This document shows positions 50,939 to 58,989 of a DNA stretch of 64,000 nt, piece by piece. A program made the translations under genes and the position numbers. Origin of the DNA: JBCCOW01 sp038749105. GTDB taxonomy: Bacteria > Planctomycetota > Phycisphaerae > Phycisphaerales > Phycisphaeraceae. Below the pieces are notes generated by a model. That model was not told the origin of the DNA and searched no databases. It worked only from the letters and a program-made list of their open reading frames with translations. How positions within the stretch are numbered: the first letter of the stretch is position 1; each line of letters begins with the position of its first letter. The stretch covers positions 1-64,000 of the forward strand of contig JBCDIM010000007.1 in the NCBI GenBank assembly GCA_038749105.1, in the 5' to 3' direction.

Positions 50939-53350
50939 CTAGAAATCATAAATCCAACGCACGACCGTCAGGCTCGCTTCCGTCGCGTCCCCGCCCAGCG
51001 GCTGCCCGTCCAGCGTCATCGGCACGGGCAGCGGGCTCGCCTCGAGGTAACCGATCACGATCAGTCGACGCTCCTTGGTCAACGTGGTGAGGTCGATGCC
51101 CCGCAGCAGCGAGCGCTGGATCACCGAAGCCCCCCGCATCGCTTGCGCCCGGATATGCGGGTGCGGCAAGGCGTCGTAAAAACTCGCCACGTTCATATCC
51201 TGCGCCACCAGCGGCGTCTTGGCCGACCCCGCCAACTCCGCGGTGTCGGGCTGGATCCCACCCACCTGGCGACGCCCCACCTCTTCGCCCAGGAAGCCTT
51301 CGTTCGCTGGGTTCCGCGTCTGCATGTCCACCACATCCACCGCCAACCTCCGTGCGACCCCTCGATCCCCACCGCTGCCCAAACCCGCCAACTCAATTGC
51401 TTCACCCGGCCGCCACGCCCGCGGCAGGCTGACAAACATCGGCTCCCCACCCTCACCCGAACACACCACCACCCGCACGTTCGTCAACACCCCCGGCAAA
51501 TCCTGCGTCACCCGCCCCACCAACCGCCCCTGCGCGTTCAGCCCCACCCCGTCGGCCGTCACCGTCCACCCCGCCACCGTCGGCCCCAAGTAGTCCACAC
51601 GTAACCGCTTCGATGTCGCCCGCACCGGGACCGCAGCAGCCTCCGGCGACGCGGCATCGACCCGGTACGACCGGATGTCCGGGTACGGCCGGATGATCCC
51701 GTCCAGCCCGCTCCCTGGGCTCGCCAGCGTGTCGTGCGCCTCAAACCCCAACACCGACGCCCCCTCCGGGTTCCCCACCCTGACCGCCGCCTCCCCGAAC
51801 CGCGGCACAAACACCGACGCCCAGCTCCGCGCCCGGGCCGGTCCACCGTTCCCGTCCAGGTCCAACACCGTCATATGCGCGATCCGCTGGTCCCCCGGCC
51901 GGAGCAGCGCCGCGCCCCCCCACGTCAACGCCCCGAACCCTGCGACCACCACGACGAAAACCAACCAGTTCCACGCCTCGTACTTCCGGCTCCGCAGCAC
52001 CCAAAACGCCACCGGCCCCGCCACCAACCAGTACAGCCCAAATACCACAATCGCCAGCAGCAACGCCGGCGCCGCCGTCCCCGTCATCGCCAGCCGGCCG
52101 TTCAGCCAACGCTCCCCCAGCTCGTTCTTCGACAGCATCGACGCCACCCGCAGCTGCTGCGGCGGCGCCAACCGACGCTGACGCTCCACCTCGGCCGGCA
52201 AAAGCACCGGGCCCTTCCAGGCAAACACCCGCTTCCATAACGGGTGCATGTCCCGTGGGCTCAGCTTCGCCTGCACGTCCTTCGACGCCACGTCCAGCCC
52301 CATCACCGTGACCCGCCCGAACCCATACCGCCGTGCTACCAACAGCGGGGCCCCCAACGCGTCGGTCTCCACCACCTTCGGTCCCCGTTCCAATACCGAC
52401 GCCCCGTCTCGAAGGCCCGTCAAGCCCAGCATCGACACCGGCTCTGTCCCCGACACCGGACGCCCCACCCACAACGGCACCGCTCCACGGACCGCCCGTG
52501 TCCCACCGGTTTCGAACGGCATCAGATCCCCCAACGCGGACGCCGACCAGGGCTGCCCCGCCAAGGGCAAGACCACCACCAGGTGCCCGCCCCGGTACAC
52601 CCACTCCCGCAGCGCGCCACGCGTTCCGGCACTCATCCCCGTCCCCGCGGGTGTGCCCCCGTCCTGCCCCAGCCACACGATCGCCTCCAGCCCCGACATC
52701 CCGTACCACCGGTCCGGCAGATCACCCAGCGTCATCCCGCGCACGATCCGCAGGTCTTCGTGCCGTGTCGTGTGGCCCTCAAACCGGTCCAGCCCCACGC
52801 CCGCCGAGCCCAAGACCCCTACCAACGCCGTCCCCGGCTCGGCGACGTTCCGTTCGAGCGGCACGACGGAGACCTCCCCCAGCACGCCTCCCACGCCACC
52901 CGCGACCTCGGCCAAGCCCGCAGAAGCCGAAGGATTCTGCGCGGCTCCCGCCCCGCCACTATCCGCCTCCTCTACCACCGCCAATGCCTGTACGGTCCAC
53001 ACCGCCTCCCGGTCCTCCTCAAACGGCCACGCCGCGTACAGCCAGACCGACTGCTCCGTCTGCACCGAGCTGGGCACCACGGTTACCCGGCGTTCGCTGA
53101 GTACCCGATCCCCGTCCTCGTCCCGCAGCTCCCACCGCAGCACAACCTCCTGAGCCACCGCCGAAGGATTGCTCACCCGCACCCGCATCCCGGTCCAGCC
53201 TCCGGGACGCACCACCCCTGCCAGCCCAAGGTCCGACGCCCGGTCCACCCGCAGCTCGATGCCTGACTGCTGGCCCATTGCGCTGAGCCCCACCCAACAA
53301 GCCACCACCCAATAGACCACCACCCAACAGCTCCAAAGACGCGTCCGCAT
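50939..53350 (-). CDS. Large membrane protein with GATase-like periplasmic region
   Basis: An 803-residue protein. An N-terminal signal or anchor helix (SCWVVVYWVVACWVGL) leads to an Ig-like beta domain (30-125, WTGMRVRVSNPSAVAQEVVLRW), then a Rossmann-like region resembling class I glutamine amidotransferases (SGLEAIVWLGQDGG, LREWVYRGGHLVVVLPLAG, YGFGRVTVMGLDV). Two transmembrane helices follow at about 425-445 and 455-478 (LLLAIVVFGLYWLVAGPVAF), and a second beta-rich periplasmic part. No catalytic Cys of amidotransferases is visible. It lies upstream of the ABC ATPase gene on the same strand. Such proteins in planctomycetes often accompany ABC exporters, so a shared role is likely but unproven. 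Confidence 0.78.
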   Translation of the reverse strand: MRTRLWSCWVVVYWVVACWVGLSAMGQQSGIELRVDRASDLGLAGVVRPGGWTGMRVRVSNPSAVAQEVVLRWELRDEDGDRVLSERRVTVVPSSVQTEQSVWLYAAWPFEEDREAVWTVQALAVVEEADSGGAGAAQNPSASAGLAEVAGGVGGVLGEVSVVPLERNVAEPGTALVGVLGSAGVGLDRFEGHTTRHEDLRIVRGMTLGDLPDRWYGMSGLEAIVWLGQDGGTPAGTGMSAGTRGALREWVYRGGHLVVVLPLAGQPWSASALGDLMPFETGGTRAVRGAVPLWVGRPVSGTEPVSMLGLTGLRDGASVLERGPKVVETDALGAPLLVARRYGFGRVTVMGLDVASKDVQAKLSPRDMHPLWKRVFAWKGPVLLPAEVERQRRLAPPQQLRVASMLSKNELGERWLNGRLAMTGTAAPALLLAIVVFGLYWLVAGPVAFWVLRSRKYEAWNWLVFVVVVAGFGALTWGGAALLRPGDQRIAHMTVLDLDGNGGPARARSWASVFVPRFGEAAVRVGNPEGASVLGFEAHDTLASPGSGLDGIIRPYPDIRSYRVDAASPEAAAVPVRATSKRLRVDYLGPTVAGWTVTADGVGLNAQGRLVGRVTQDLPGVLTNVRVVVCSGEGGEPMFVSLPRAWRPGEAIELAGLGSGGDRGVARRLAVDVVDMQTRNPANEGFLGEEVGRRQVGGIQPDTAELAGSAKTPLVAQDMNVASFYDALPHPHIRAQAMRGASVIQRSLLRGIDLTTLTKERRLIVIGYLEASPLPVPMTLDGQPLGGDATEASLTVVRWIYDF

Positions 53351-53484
53351 CCACGCACTTTAGCCCGCTGCTCTGCCATGGGGTTGCGCGGCTTCCCCGT
53401 CGCCTGCCGCGCACAGGCCATTCCGATAACGCCGGCCAGCGCGGCCGTTCACTCCGCTCCACCCGCCCCGCCGATCCCACGGGC

Positions 53485-53811
53485 ATGCCTCTAGCCCTCT
53501 GGCTCCTGTTCGGCTTTCTCGCCTTCGCCTTCGCCCGCACCGTCCTCGCGGTCGTGGGCTGCCGGCTTCACATCCATACCGCCCGGCATGACCTGATCGT
53601 CGAGACCAAGGCCAAGCGGATCGAATACCTCCGTGATCTGGCGATACGTGAGATCGAAACGCTGCGGGCCCACGGCGTAGACACCGAAACGGACGAGCCG
53701 CCCGCGACTCAAGGGGCCGACGAGGCGGATGAGGGCGAGGCCCAAGGCGAGACGGCCCCCATCGCCACGCTCACCCCCGAGCCGGAGCCAGCCCTCCAGC
53801 AGGCCGCCTGA
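53485..53811 (+). CDS. Small hypothetical single-pass membrane protein
   Basis: A 108-residue open frame with an N-terminal hydrophobic helix (LALWLLFGFLAFAFARTVLAVVG), a charged amphipathic helix (IVETKAKRIEYLRDLAIREIETLRAHG) and an acidic, Pro/Ala-rich tail. The helix-then-coil layout looks like a real protein, but no Shine-Dalgarno or -10 hexamer is evident at the ATG and I recognise no family. It is divergent from the large membrane protein gene. Confidence 0.45.
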   Translation: MPLALWLLFGFLAFAFARTVLAVVGCRLHIHTARHDLIVETKAKRIEYLRDLAIREIETLRAHGVDTETDEPPATQGADEADEGEAQGETAPIATLTPEPEPALQQAA

Positions 53812-53991
53812 CACCCCCAAGACCCGGCGGTTGACCCCAAGCTCAGCACACCCGCGACGGCCCAGCCGTCTGAGGTATTCCACAGCCCGATAACGGCGCT
53901 GCGGCGCGGCTATCATGCGTCTTCGACGGCACCCCACATCCCGACCGCACCCCGCCCCGCCCCGCCCCTTCCCCCGCCCACAGGAGCACGC

Positions 53992-55452
53992 ATGGCCCTC
54001 CGCAATTCCGTCGAACTGCTCACCCTCAACCTCAAACTCCTCGGCAAGCAGACCCGCAAAAACGTCCTGCTTTCCACCGGCGACGCCCCCGACAAACAAG
54101 CCCTGCTCCCGTCGATCAAGCGCCTCCTCGCGCTCCCGATCGACCTCTACGCCACCCCTGGCACCCACACCTTCCTCGCCGACCACGACATCGCCTCCAC
54201 AGAGGTCCACAAGATCACCGACGGCCGGGCCCCCAACATCCTCACCCTGCTCAAGTCCAACTCCTTCGACCTCATCGTCAACATCCTCACCGGCCAGGTC
54301 GACTACGACGAGCAGTCCGACGCCAAGCTCATCCGCTCGCTCGCCATCGAGAACGGCATCCCCCTGGTGACCGATGTCGAGGTTGCTCAGAAGACCATCG
54401 AGCAGGTCGTCATCGACACCGAGAAGGGCACCTACCGCTACAAGCTCGCCGACGACGAAGAGCCCTGGAACCTGCACCTCCGCTTCCTCGATCGGGCGGC
54501 GCAGCTCGGCGGGCTCACCAACCACCACGCGCACTTCGACAAGGCCTACCTCATCTCTTACGACAACCTGAAGCTCTCTCAGGTCGACATGCAGAAGAAG
54601 TGGGACCTCTACAAGTACCTCAAAGAGAACTACACCCTCGCCGACCTGACCGAACGCATCTCCCGTGGGCTCGACAAGATGATCGACCAGGGCGTGACCT
54701 ACTGCCGGACCATGGTGGACGCCGACGCGACCGTTAAGCTCTTGCCGATCAAGGCGGCCCTCCGCGTCAAGGAGATGTACGCCGACAAGATCCGCTTCGA
54801 GATCGGGATCCAGCCGCTGCAGGGCGTGCTCGAGGAAGACTCCTGGAAGGTGGTCCAGGAAGCGTGCGAGATGGCGGACTACGTCGGCGGCCTGCCCTCC
54901 AAGGACCGGCCCACCCCCGAGAAGCACATCGACCGCATCTTCGCCCTCGCCAACAAGCTCGACAAGCCCGTCGATGTCCACGTCGATCAGGAGAACAACC
55001 CCCGCGAAGACGAGACCGAGCTCCTGGCCCGCAAGACCATCGAGCACGGGCTCCAGGGCAAGGTCCAGGGCGTCCACTCCGTCTCGCTGGCCGCGAAGTC
55101 CGAAGCCGAGCAGGACCGCATCATCCAGCTGTGTCTTGACGCCGACATGGGCATCATCATCTGCCCCTCGGCCGCGATCAGCATGAAGCAGCTCGACATG
55201 GCCGCCCCGCTGCACAACTCCATCGCCCCGTTCCCCAAGCTCCACGCCGCCGGCGTCCGCACCTACCTGGGCGTCGACAACATCCACGACCTGTTCATGC
55301 CCATGGTCGACGGCGACCTCTGGACCGAGGCCCGCATGCTGATGGAGGCCTGCCGGTTCTACGACGTCGACGCCGTCACCGACTGGGCCTGCCGCCCCCC
55401 CGTGACGCAGCCCACCGCCCCACCCGCCTCCCCCGAGCCCGTCGCAGTCTGA
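53992..55452 (+). CDS. MGS-like domain fused to a cytosine-deaminase-like amidohydrolase
   Basis: A 486-residue cytosolic fusion. Residues about 20-140 are an MGS-like domain as in the regulatory end of carbamoyl phosphate synthetase and in methylglyoxal synthase: VLLSTGDAPDKQAL, LYATPGTHTFLAD, FDLIVNILTGQ, AIENGIPLVTDVEVA. Residues about 160-460 match the cytosine deaminase-type amidohydrolases: metal pair H179/H181 in NHHAHFDKA, GVTYCRTMVD, DVHVDQ with H330, GVHSVSL with H362, and GVDN with D429. The proton-shuttling Glu of E. coli CodA (VHCDE) is Gln here (Q333) and its D314 is N430. The domains suggest ligand-gated deamination or hydrolysis of a pyrimidine-like ring. The start follows AGGAG. 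Confidence 0.85.
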   Translation: MALRNSVELLTLNLKLLGKQTRKNVLLSTGDAPDKQALLPSIKRLLALPIDLYATPGTHTFLADHDIASTEVHKITDGRAPNILTLLKSNSFDLIVNILTGQVDYDEQSDAKLIRSLAIENGIPLVTDVEVAQKTIEQVVIDTEKGTYRYKLADDEEPWNLHLRFLDRAAQLGGLTNHHAHFDKAYLISYDNLKLSQVDMQKKWDLYKYLKENYTLADLTERISRGLDKMIDQGVTYCRTMVDADATVKLLPIKAALRVKEMYADKIRFEIGIQPLQGVLEEDSWKVVQEACEMADYVGGLPSKDRPTPEKHIDRIFALANKLDKPVDVHVDQENNPREDETELLARKTIEHGLQGKVQGVHSVSLAAKSEAEQDRIIQLCLDADMGIIICPSAAISMKQLDMAAPLHNSIAPFPKLHAAGVRTYLGVDNIHDLFMPMVDGDLWTEARMLMEACRFYDVDAVTDWACRPPVTQPTAPPASPEPVAV

Positions 55453-55555
55453 CGCCGGCCGCGATACACTCCCCGATCGTCAAAACCCCGTTTAGCGGGG
55501 GCATTCATGCCCCACGCCGACCGACCCTACGCCCCCGACCCTACCCGCGTCTTCC

Positions 55556-57658
55556 ATGCTCAAGTTCTTCCGCAAATACAACAAGCTCATCCTGGTGATC
55601 GGCGCCTCACTCCTGATGGTCGCCTTCCTCATCCAGCCGGTCCTCTCGATCTTCCTGCCCGACCCCCGCAACCAGCCCGTCGCCGAGGCCCACGGCCAGA
55701 CGCTCACCGTCTCGGACCTCCGCTCCGCCAGCCTCGAGCTCGACGTGTTGCGTGACCTGGGTGTCCGCTCGCCGTTCTTCCCCGAAGCCGACCGTGCGCT
55801 CGCCGAACAGGGCGTCCGTCTGCCGCTGCTCGACGACGAAGAAGACTGGCTGCTGCTGCTGTCCAACGCCGAGGCGCTGGGCATTGTTGCTGGGCCCACG
55901 CAGGTCGGCGCGTTCTATCAGGCCCAGGGCATCTCCGCGGATACCCTCGCCCGCCTCGCCACCAACCGCCGTGTCACCCGCGCCTTCATCGACCAGGCCG
56001 TCGGCCACTACATCGTCTCACAGCAGTACCTCGACCTCGCCTCGGGGGTCCTCTACCGCAACGACCCCGGCCTCCCCGCCACGCCCGCGCTCCGCTACCT
56101 CACCGAACTCACCCGCTCTGGTAACGCCCTTGTCCTGCTCCGCCAGATGCTCCGAAGCGGCCAGGCCTCCCAGCAGATCGGCAACCTCATCTTCCTCCAG
56201 CAGGAGGCCGAGAACGGGATGCTCGACGCCACGGGTCAGCAGCGTCTTTCTGAGCCCTTGATCGCTTACCGCACCCAGCAGGCACTGGCTACGCTCAGCG
56301 CCCAGATGCTGCTCATCCCCAGCAGCCCGAGCATCGACGCCGAGTTCGAGCCCACCGACGCCCGCCTCACCGAACTCTTCGATCAGCACAAGGACGAAGC
56401 GCCAGGCTCCGCCGAGCCGTTCGGCCTCGGATATCAGCTCCCCGCCCGCGTTCAGTTCGAGGTCCTCACCATCCGCCGCGACGACGTGGTCAGGGCCGTC
56501 CGCCAGACCATCACCCAGGACGACATCCAGCAGGCCTACGCCGAAGACCCCCAGCGCTTCGACGGCTTCCGCCTCGACGACGCCTTTGACAACGCCGCTG
56601 CCACGCAACCAGACGCTCTATCCGGCCGTCGGCCCACCCTCTCCCGCAACGCCCGCAACCGCATCGCCGACGCCCTGGCCGAGCAGCGCGCCGACGCCCG
56701 CATGGCCGACATCCTCACCGCCGTGCAGTCCCGCCTCGCCCGAGATGTCCGGCAGGCGCCCATCAACCTCTCCGGCGTCCGCGACACCAGCAGCCTCACG
56801 CCGACCCCTTTCCAGGAGGTCGCCGACGCGATCGCCGAGAACCCCGACTTCGGCGTCGAGCTCCGGGTCGAGGACAACACCGACCGCTGGACCGCCATCA
56901 GCGATCTGGCCGGCATCGTGCCGATCGGCGAATCGTTCTCTCCCGACACCGGTCAGGAGTTCACCGACTACGTCGCCGCCACCTACGAGCTGCAGCCCCA
57001 GCCCGAAGCCAGCGACGAGACCGCCCCGCCCCTGCCCCCCGACACCCTGCAGGTCAACCTGCCCAGCCTGCCCCTGTCCACCGAGGACGGTTCCCGTCAC
57101 ATCGTTCGGATCACCGCCGCCGAGCCCGCCCGTGCTCCCGAGTCTCTGGATGTGGTCCGGGATCAGGTCGTGGCCGACGCCCAGCGCCTCGATGCTTACG
57201 ACAAGCTGCTGGCCCAGCGTGACCAGCTGCTCGCTCAGGCCGCCGAGAGCAACCTGACCGCCGTCTCCGAGCAGCACACCGACGCGTCGATCACCACCCT
57301 CTTGAACGTGACGCCGACCGACCCGGCCTCGGAACAACCCCGGCCGCCGGACCTACAGAACCTCGGGCGGCACAGCCCGTCCGTCGAAGCCTTGTTCTCT
57401 ACCGCGCGGGCTCTGGGCATCGAGGGAGCCAGGAGTGCCCCGGCCGCCGAACGCCTTATCGCTGTACCTATCGATGATCAGCAGGCGTTGGCGGTGTTCT
57501 TGATCGAGTCGTTCTCACCGCTCACGCCCTCGGCCTTCGCCGACGCCGTGAACGATCCCCAGAACATCCGCCGCACGCACCTCAACATCAAGGCCCAAGC
57601 CGCGACTACCGACCCGCTGGCGGGCCTCCGCGAGCGGGTGGGCTACGTCGAGCGCTGA
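55556..57658 (+). CDS. PpiD-like periplasmic folding factor (SurA-N type) without evident parvulin domain
   Basis: A 700-residue protein anchored by one N-terminal helix (LILVIGASLLMVAFLIQPVLSIF) with the PpiD layout: short cytoplasmic end, helix, then a SurA/PpiD-like N-domain starting VAEAHGQTLTVSDLRSASLE and a helical core. Later segments (VRQTITQDDIQQAYAEDPQRF) resemble the linker that precedes parvulin domains, but the HILV-type parvulin strands are not visible. A Pro-rich stretch (QPEASDETAPPLPP) and a beta-rich end follow. It would act as a membrane-anchored periplasmic chaperone. It follows the MGS-fusion gene by 103 bases on the same strand. Confidence is moderate because the sequence is divergent. 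Confidence 0.75.
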   Translation: MLKFFRKYNKLILVIGASLLMVAFLIQPVLSIFLPDPRNQPVAEAHGQTLTVSDLRSASLELDVLRDLGVRSPFFPEADRALAEQGVRLPLLDDEEDWLLLLSNAEALGIVAGPTQVGAFYQAQGISADTLARLATNRRVTRAFIDQAVGHYIVSQQYLDLASGVLYRNDPGLPATPALRYLTELTRSGNALVLLRQMLRSGQASQQIGNLIFLQQEAENGMLDATGQQRLSEPLIAYRTQQALATLSAQMLLIPSSPSIDAEFEPTDARLTELFDQHKDEAPGSAEPFGLGYQLPARVQFEVLTIRRDDVVRAVRQTITQDDIQQAYAEDPQRFDGFRLDDAFDNAAATQPDALSGRRPTLSRNARNRIADALAEQRADARMADILTAVQSRLARDVRQAPINLSGVRDTSSLTPTPFQEVADAIAENPDFGVELRVEDNTDRWTAISDLAGIVPIGESFSPDTGQEFTDYVAATYELQPQPEASDETAPPLPPDTLQVNLPSLPLSTEDGSRHIVRITAAEPARAPESLDVVRDQVVADAQRLDAYDKLLAQRDQLLAQAAESNLTAVSEQHTDASITTLLNVTPTDPASEQPRPPDLQNLGRHSPSVEALFSTARALGIEGARSAPAAERLIAVPIDDQQALAVFLIESFSPLTPSAFADAVNDPQNIRRTHLNIKAQAATTDPLAGLRERVGYVER

Positions 57659-57721
57659 CCGTGATGGAGCGCTGGCTCGGGTGGGCCCCGGCCGATTGAC
57701 GCAGCCGTCTCGGCGCTTCCG

Positions 57722-58495
57722 CTAGCCGAGCGGGTAGCCGTACCGTGCCAGGTGATCGCTGAGCTGTTCGTTGAAGGCGGCGATCTGTTCGGCCGTCAGC
57801 CGATCTCGCCACTGCCCGGACACGCCCTTGCGCATGAAGGTTGCCCGTGACCGATCCCCCGATTGCTCGAACCGCTTCTTGGCTTGTTTGAAGCTCTGAT
57901 TCTCGACCGCTTGGCGGACCTGGTCCGCGGAGCGTTCCAGCCCGAGGTGTTTCAGGATGCTCTGGGACTCCTTCACCGTGTCGGCCAGCAGGTCTTCATA
58001 TCTGACCACATGAGCGCGTCCGTCGTTGACATAAGCCTCGAGATGGCTGAGCCAGGAAGCCTTGCACCAGCCGTTGACCCTTTCGTTGCCTTCTAGGACC
58101 GCCTTGACCATCTCGGTCCGCATCCGGTACTGGCCGATCAGGTTCCAGTGCAGCTTCACCACGGACCGGGCCACCGGCTTGCGTTGGAGTCGCCCCCAGC
58201 GCGGCGGCCCGAGCCTGAAGTAGTGCACCCCGCTCACGCAGATGTCCCGTGGGTCGCGCAGCACATAGATCACCTTCTCCGGCTGTTTCTCGACCGCGTC
58301 CAGCTCGCTGAGCTGATGATGGCTCTTGTAGCAACCGAAGTTGCTGACCCGCTCAGCGTGCTCCGTGGCGATCTCGTCGAGATCCGAGTCCCAGAACCCC
58401 TTGACCGGGCAGCCAACCAGCTCGGCGACTAGCCGCGTCACCCAGGTGTTGCCACTCTTGGGGTAACCCACAATGACGATGCTGCGTTCATGCAT
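57722..58495 (-). CDS. PAPS-dependent sulfotransferase
   Basis: A 257-residue enzyme of the cytosolic sulfotransferase type, moving sulfate from PAPS to a hydroxyl or amino group. The 5'-phosphosulfate loop is YPKSGNTWVTRL (11-22), the 3'-phosphate site is YVLRDPRDICVSGVHYF, and the C-terminal RKGVSGQWRD matches the RKGxxGxW signature of SULT enzymes. A catalytic His is expected in SHHQLSEL (about 98-105). There is no signal or membrane helix. Planctomycetes are rich in sulfated-glycan metabolism. The acceptor here is unknown. Confidence 0.92.
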   Translation of the reverse strand: MHERSIVIVGYPKSGNTWVTRLVAELVGCPVKGFWDSDLDEIATEHAERVSNFGCYKSHHQLSELDAVEKQPEKVIYVLRDPRDICVSGVHYFRLGPPRWGRLQRKPVARSVVKLHWNLIGQYRMRTEMVKAVLEGNERVNGWCKASWLSHLEAYVNDGRAHVVRYEDLLADTVKESQSILKHLGLERSADQVRQAVENQSFKQAKKRFEQSGDRSRATFMRKGVSGQWRDRLTAEQIAAFNEQLSDHLARYGYPLG

Positions 58496-58529
58496 GGCCG
58501 ATGCGTCTCAGACCCGAAAACGAGCCGGT

Positions 58530-58883
58530 TCAGCCTACTGCTGCACCGGCCGTGATCTCGCTCATCGGCGTCACAAGGGCCAACGCGCCCTTCCCACCGT
58601 CCTCGCCCTCGACGCTCGCCGCCAGCAGCATCCCCTGCGACACCTCGCCCCTGATCTTCCGCGGCTCCAGGTTAGCCACCACGACGATCTGCTTCCCGAC
58701 CAGGTCCGCGGGGTCGTAGAACGCCTTGACCCCCGCGCAGATCTGACGCCGCTCCTCGCCCACGTCGATCTGCAGCTTCAGCAGCCGGTCGGCGTTGGGA
58801 TGGGCCTCGGCCTCGACAATCGTCGCAACCCGCAGGTCCAGCTTCAGGAAGTCATCAAACGTAATTGATTCTTTAAACGCCAT
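58530..58883 (-). CDS. tRNA-binding domain protein (MetG C-terminal / Trbp111-like)
   Basis: A 117-residue stand-alone OB-fold tRNA-binding protein, equivalent to the C-terminal domain of methionyl-tRNA synthetase. It has FDDFLKLDLRVATIVEAEAHPNADRLLKLQIDVG, then QICAGVKAFYDPADLVGKQIVVVANLEPRKIRGEVSQGMLLAA, the block that contacts the tRNA elbow (both written as consecutive parts). Full MetG enzymes often carry this domain fused. As a separate gene it may be a MetRS beta subunit or a structure-specific tRNA chaperone. The main synthetase is not in the window. It lies 34 bases upstream of the sulfotransferase gene on the same strand. Confidence 0.93.
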   Translation of the reverse strand: MAFKESITFDDFLKLDLRVATIVEAEAHPNADRLLKLQIDVGEERRQICAGVKAFYDPADLVGKQIVVVANLEPRKIRGEVSQGMLLAASVEGEDGGKGALALVTPMSEITAGAAVG

Positions 58884-58989
58884 GGGCCTGTCGCTCGTCC
58901 TATTTCGGTGCCGATATCAAGGCGTAACATAGTCCATCGCTGACCCCCGCGAGCCGGGGCCGCCTCGGCCTCTGACCAACCCCCACGAC

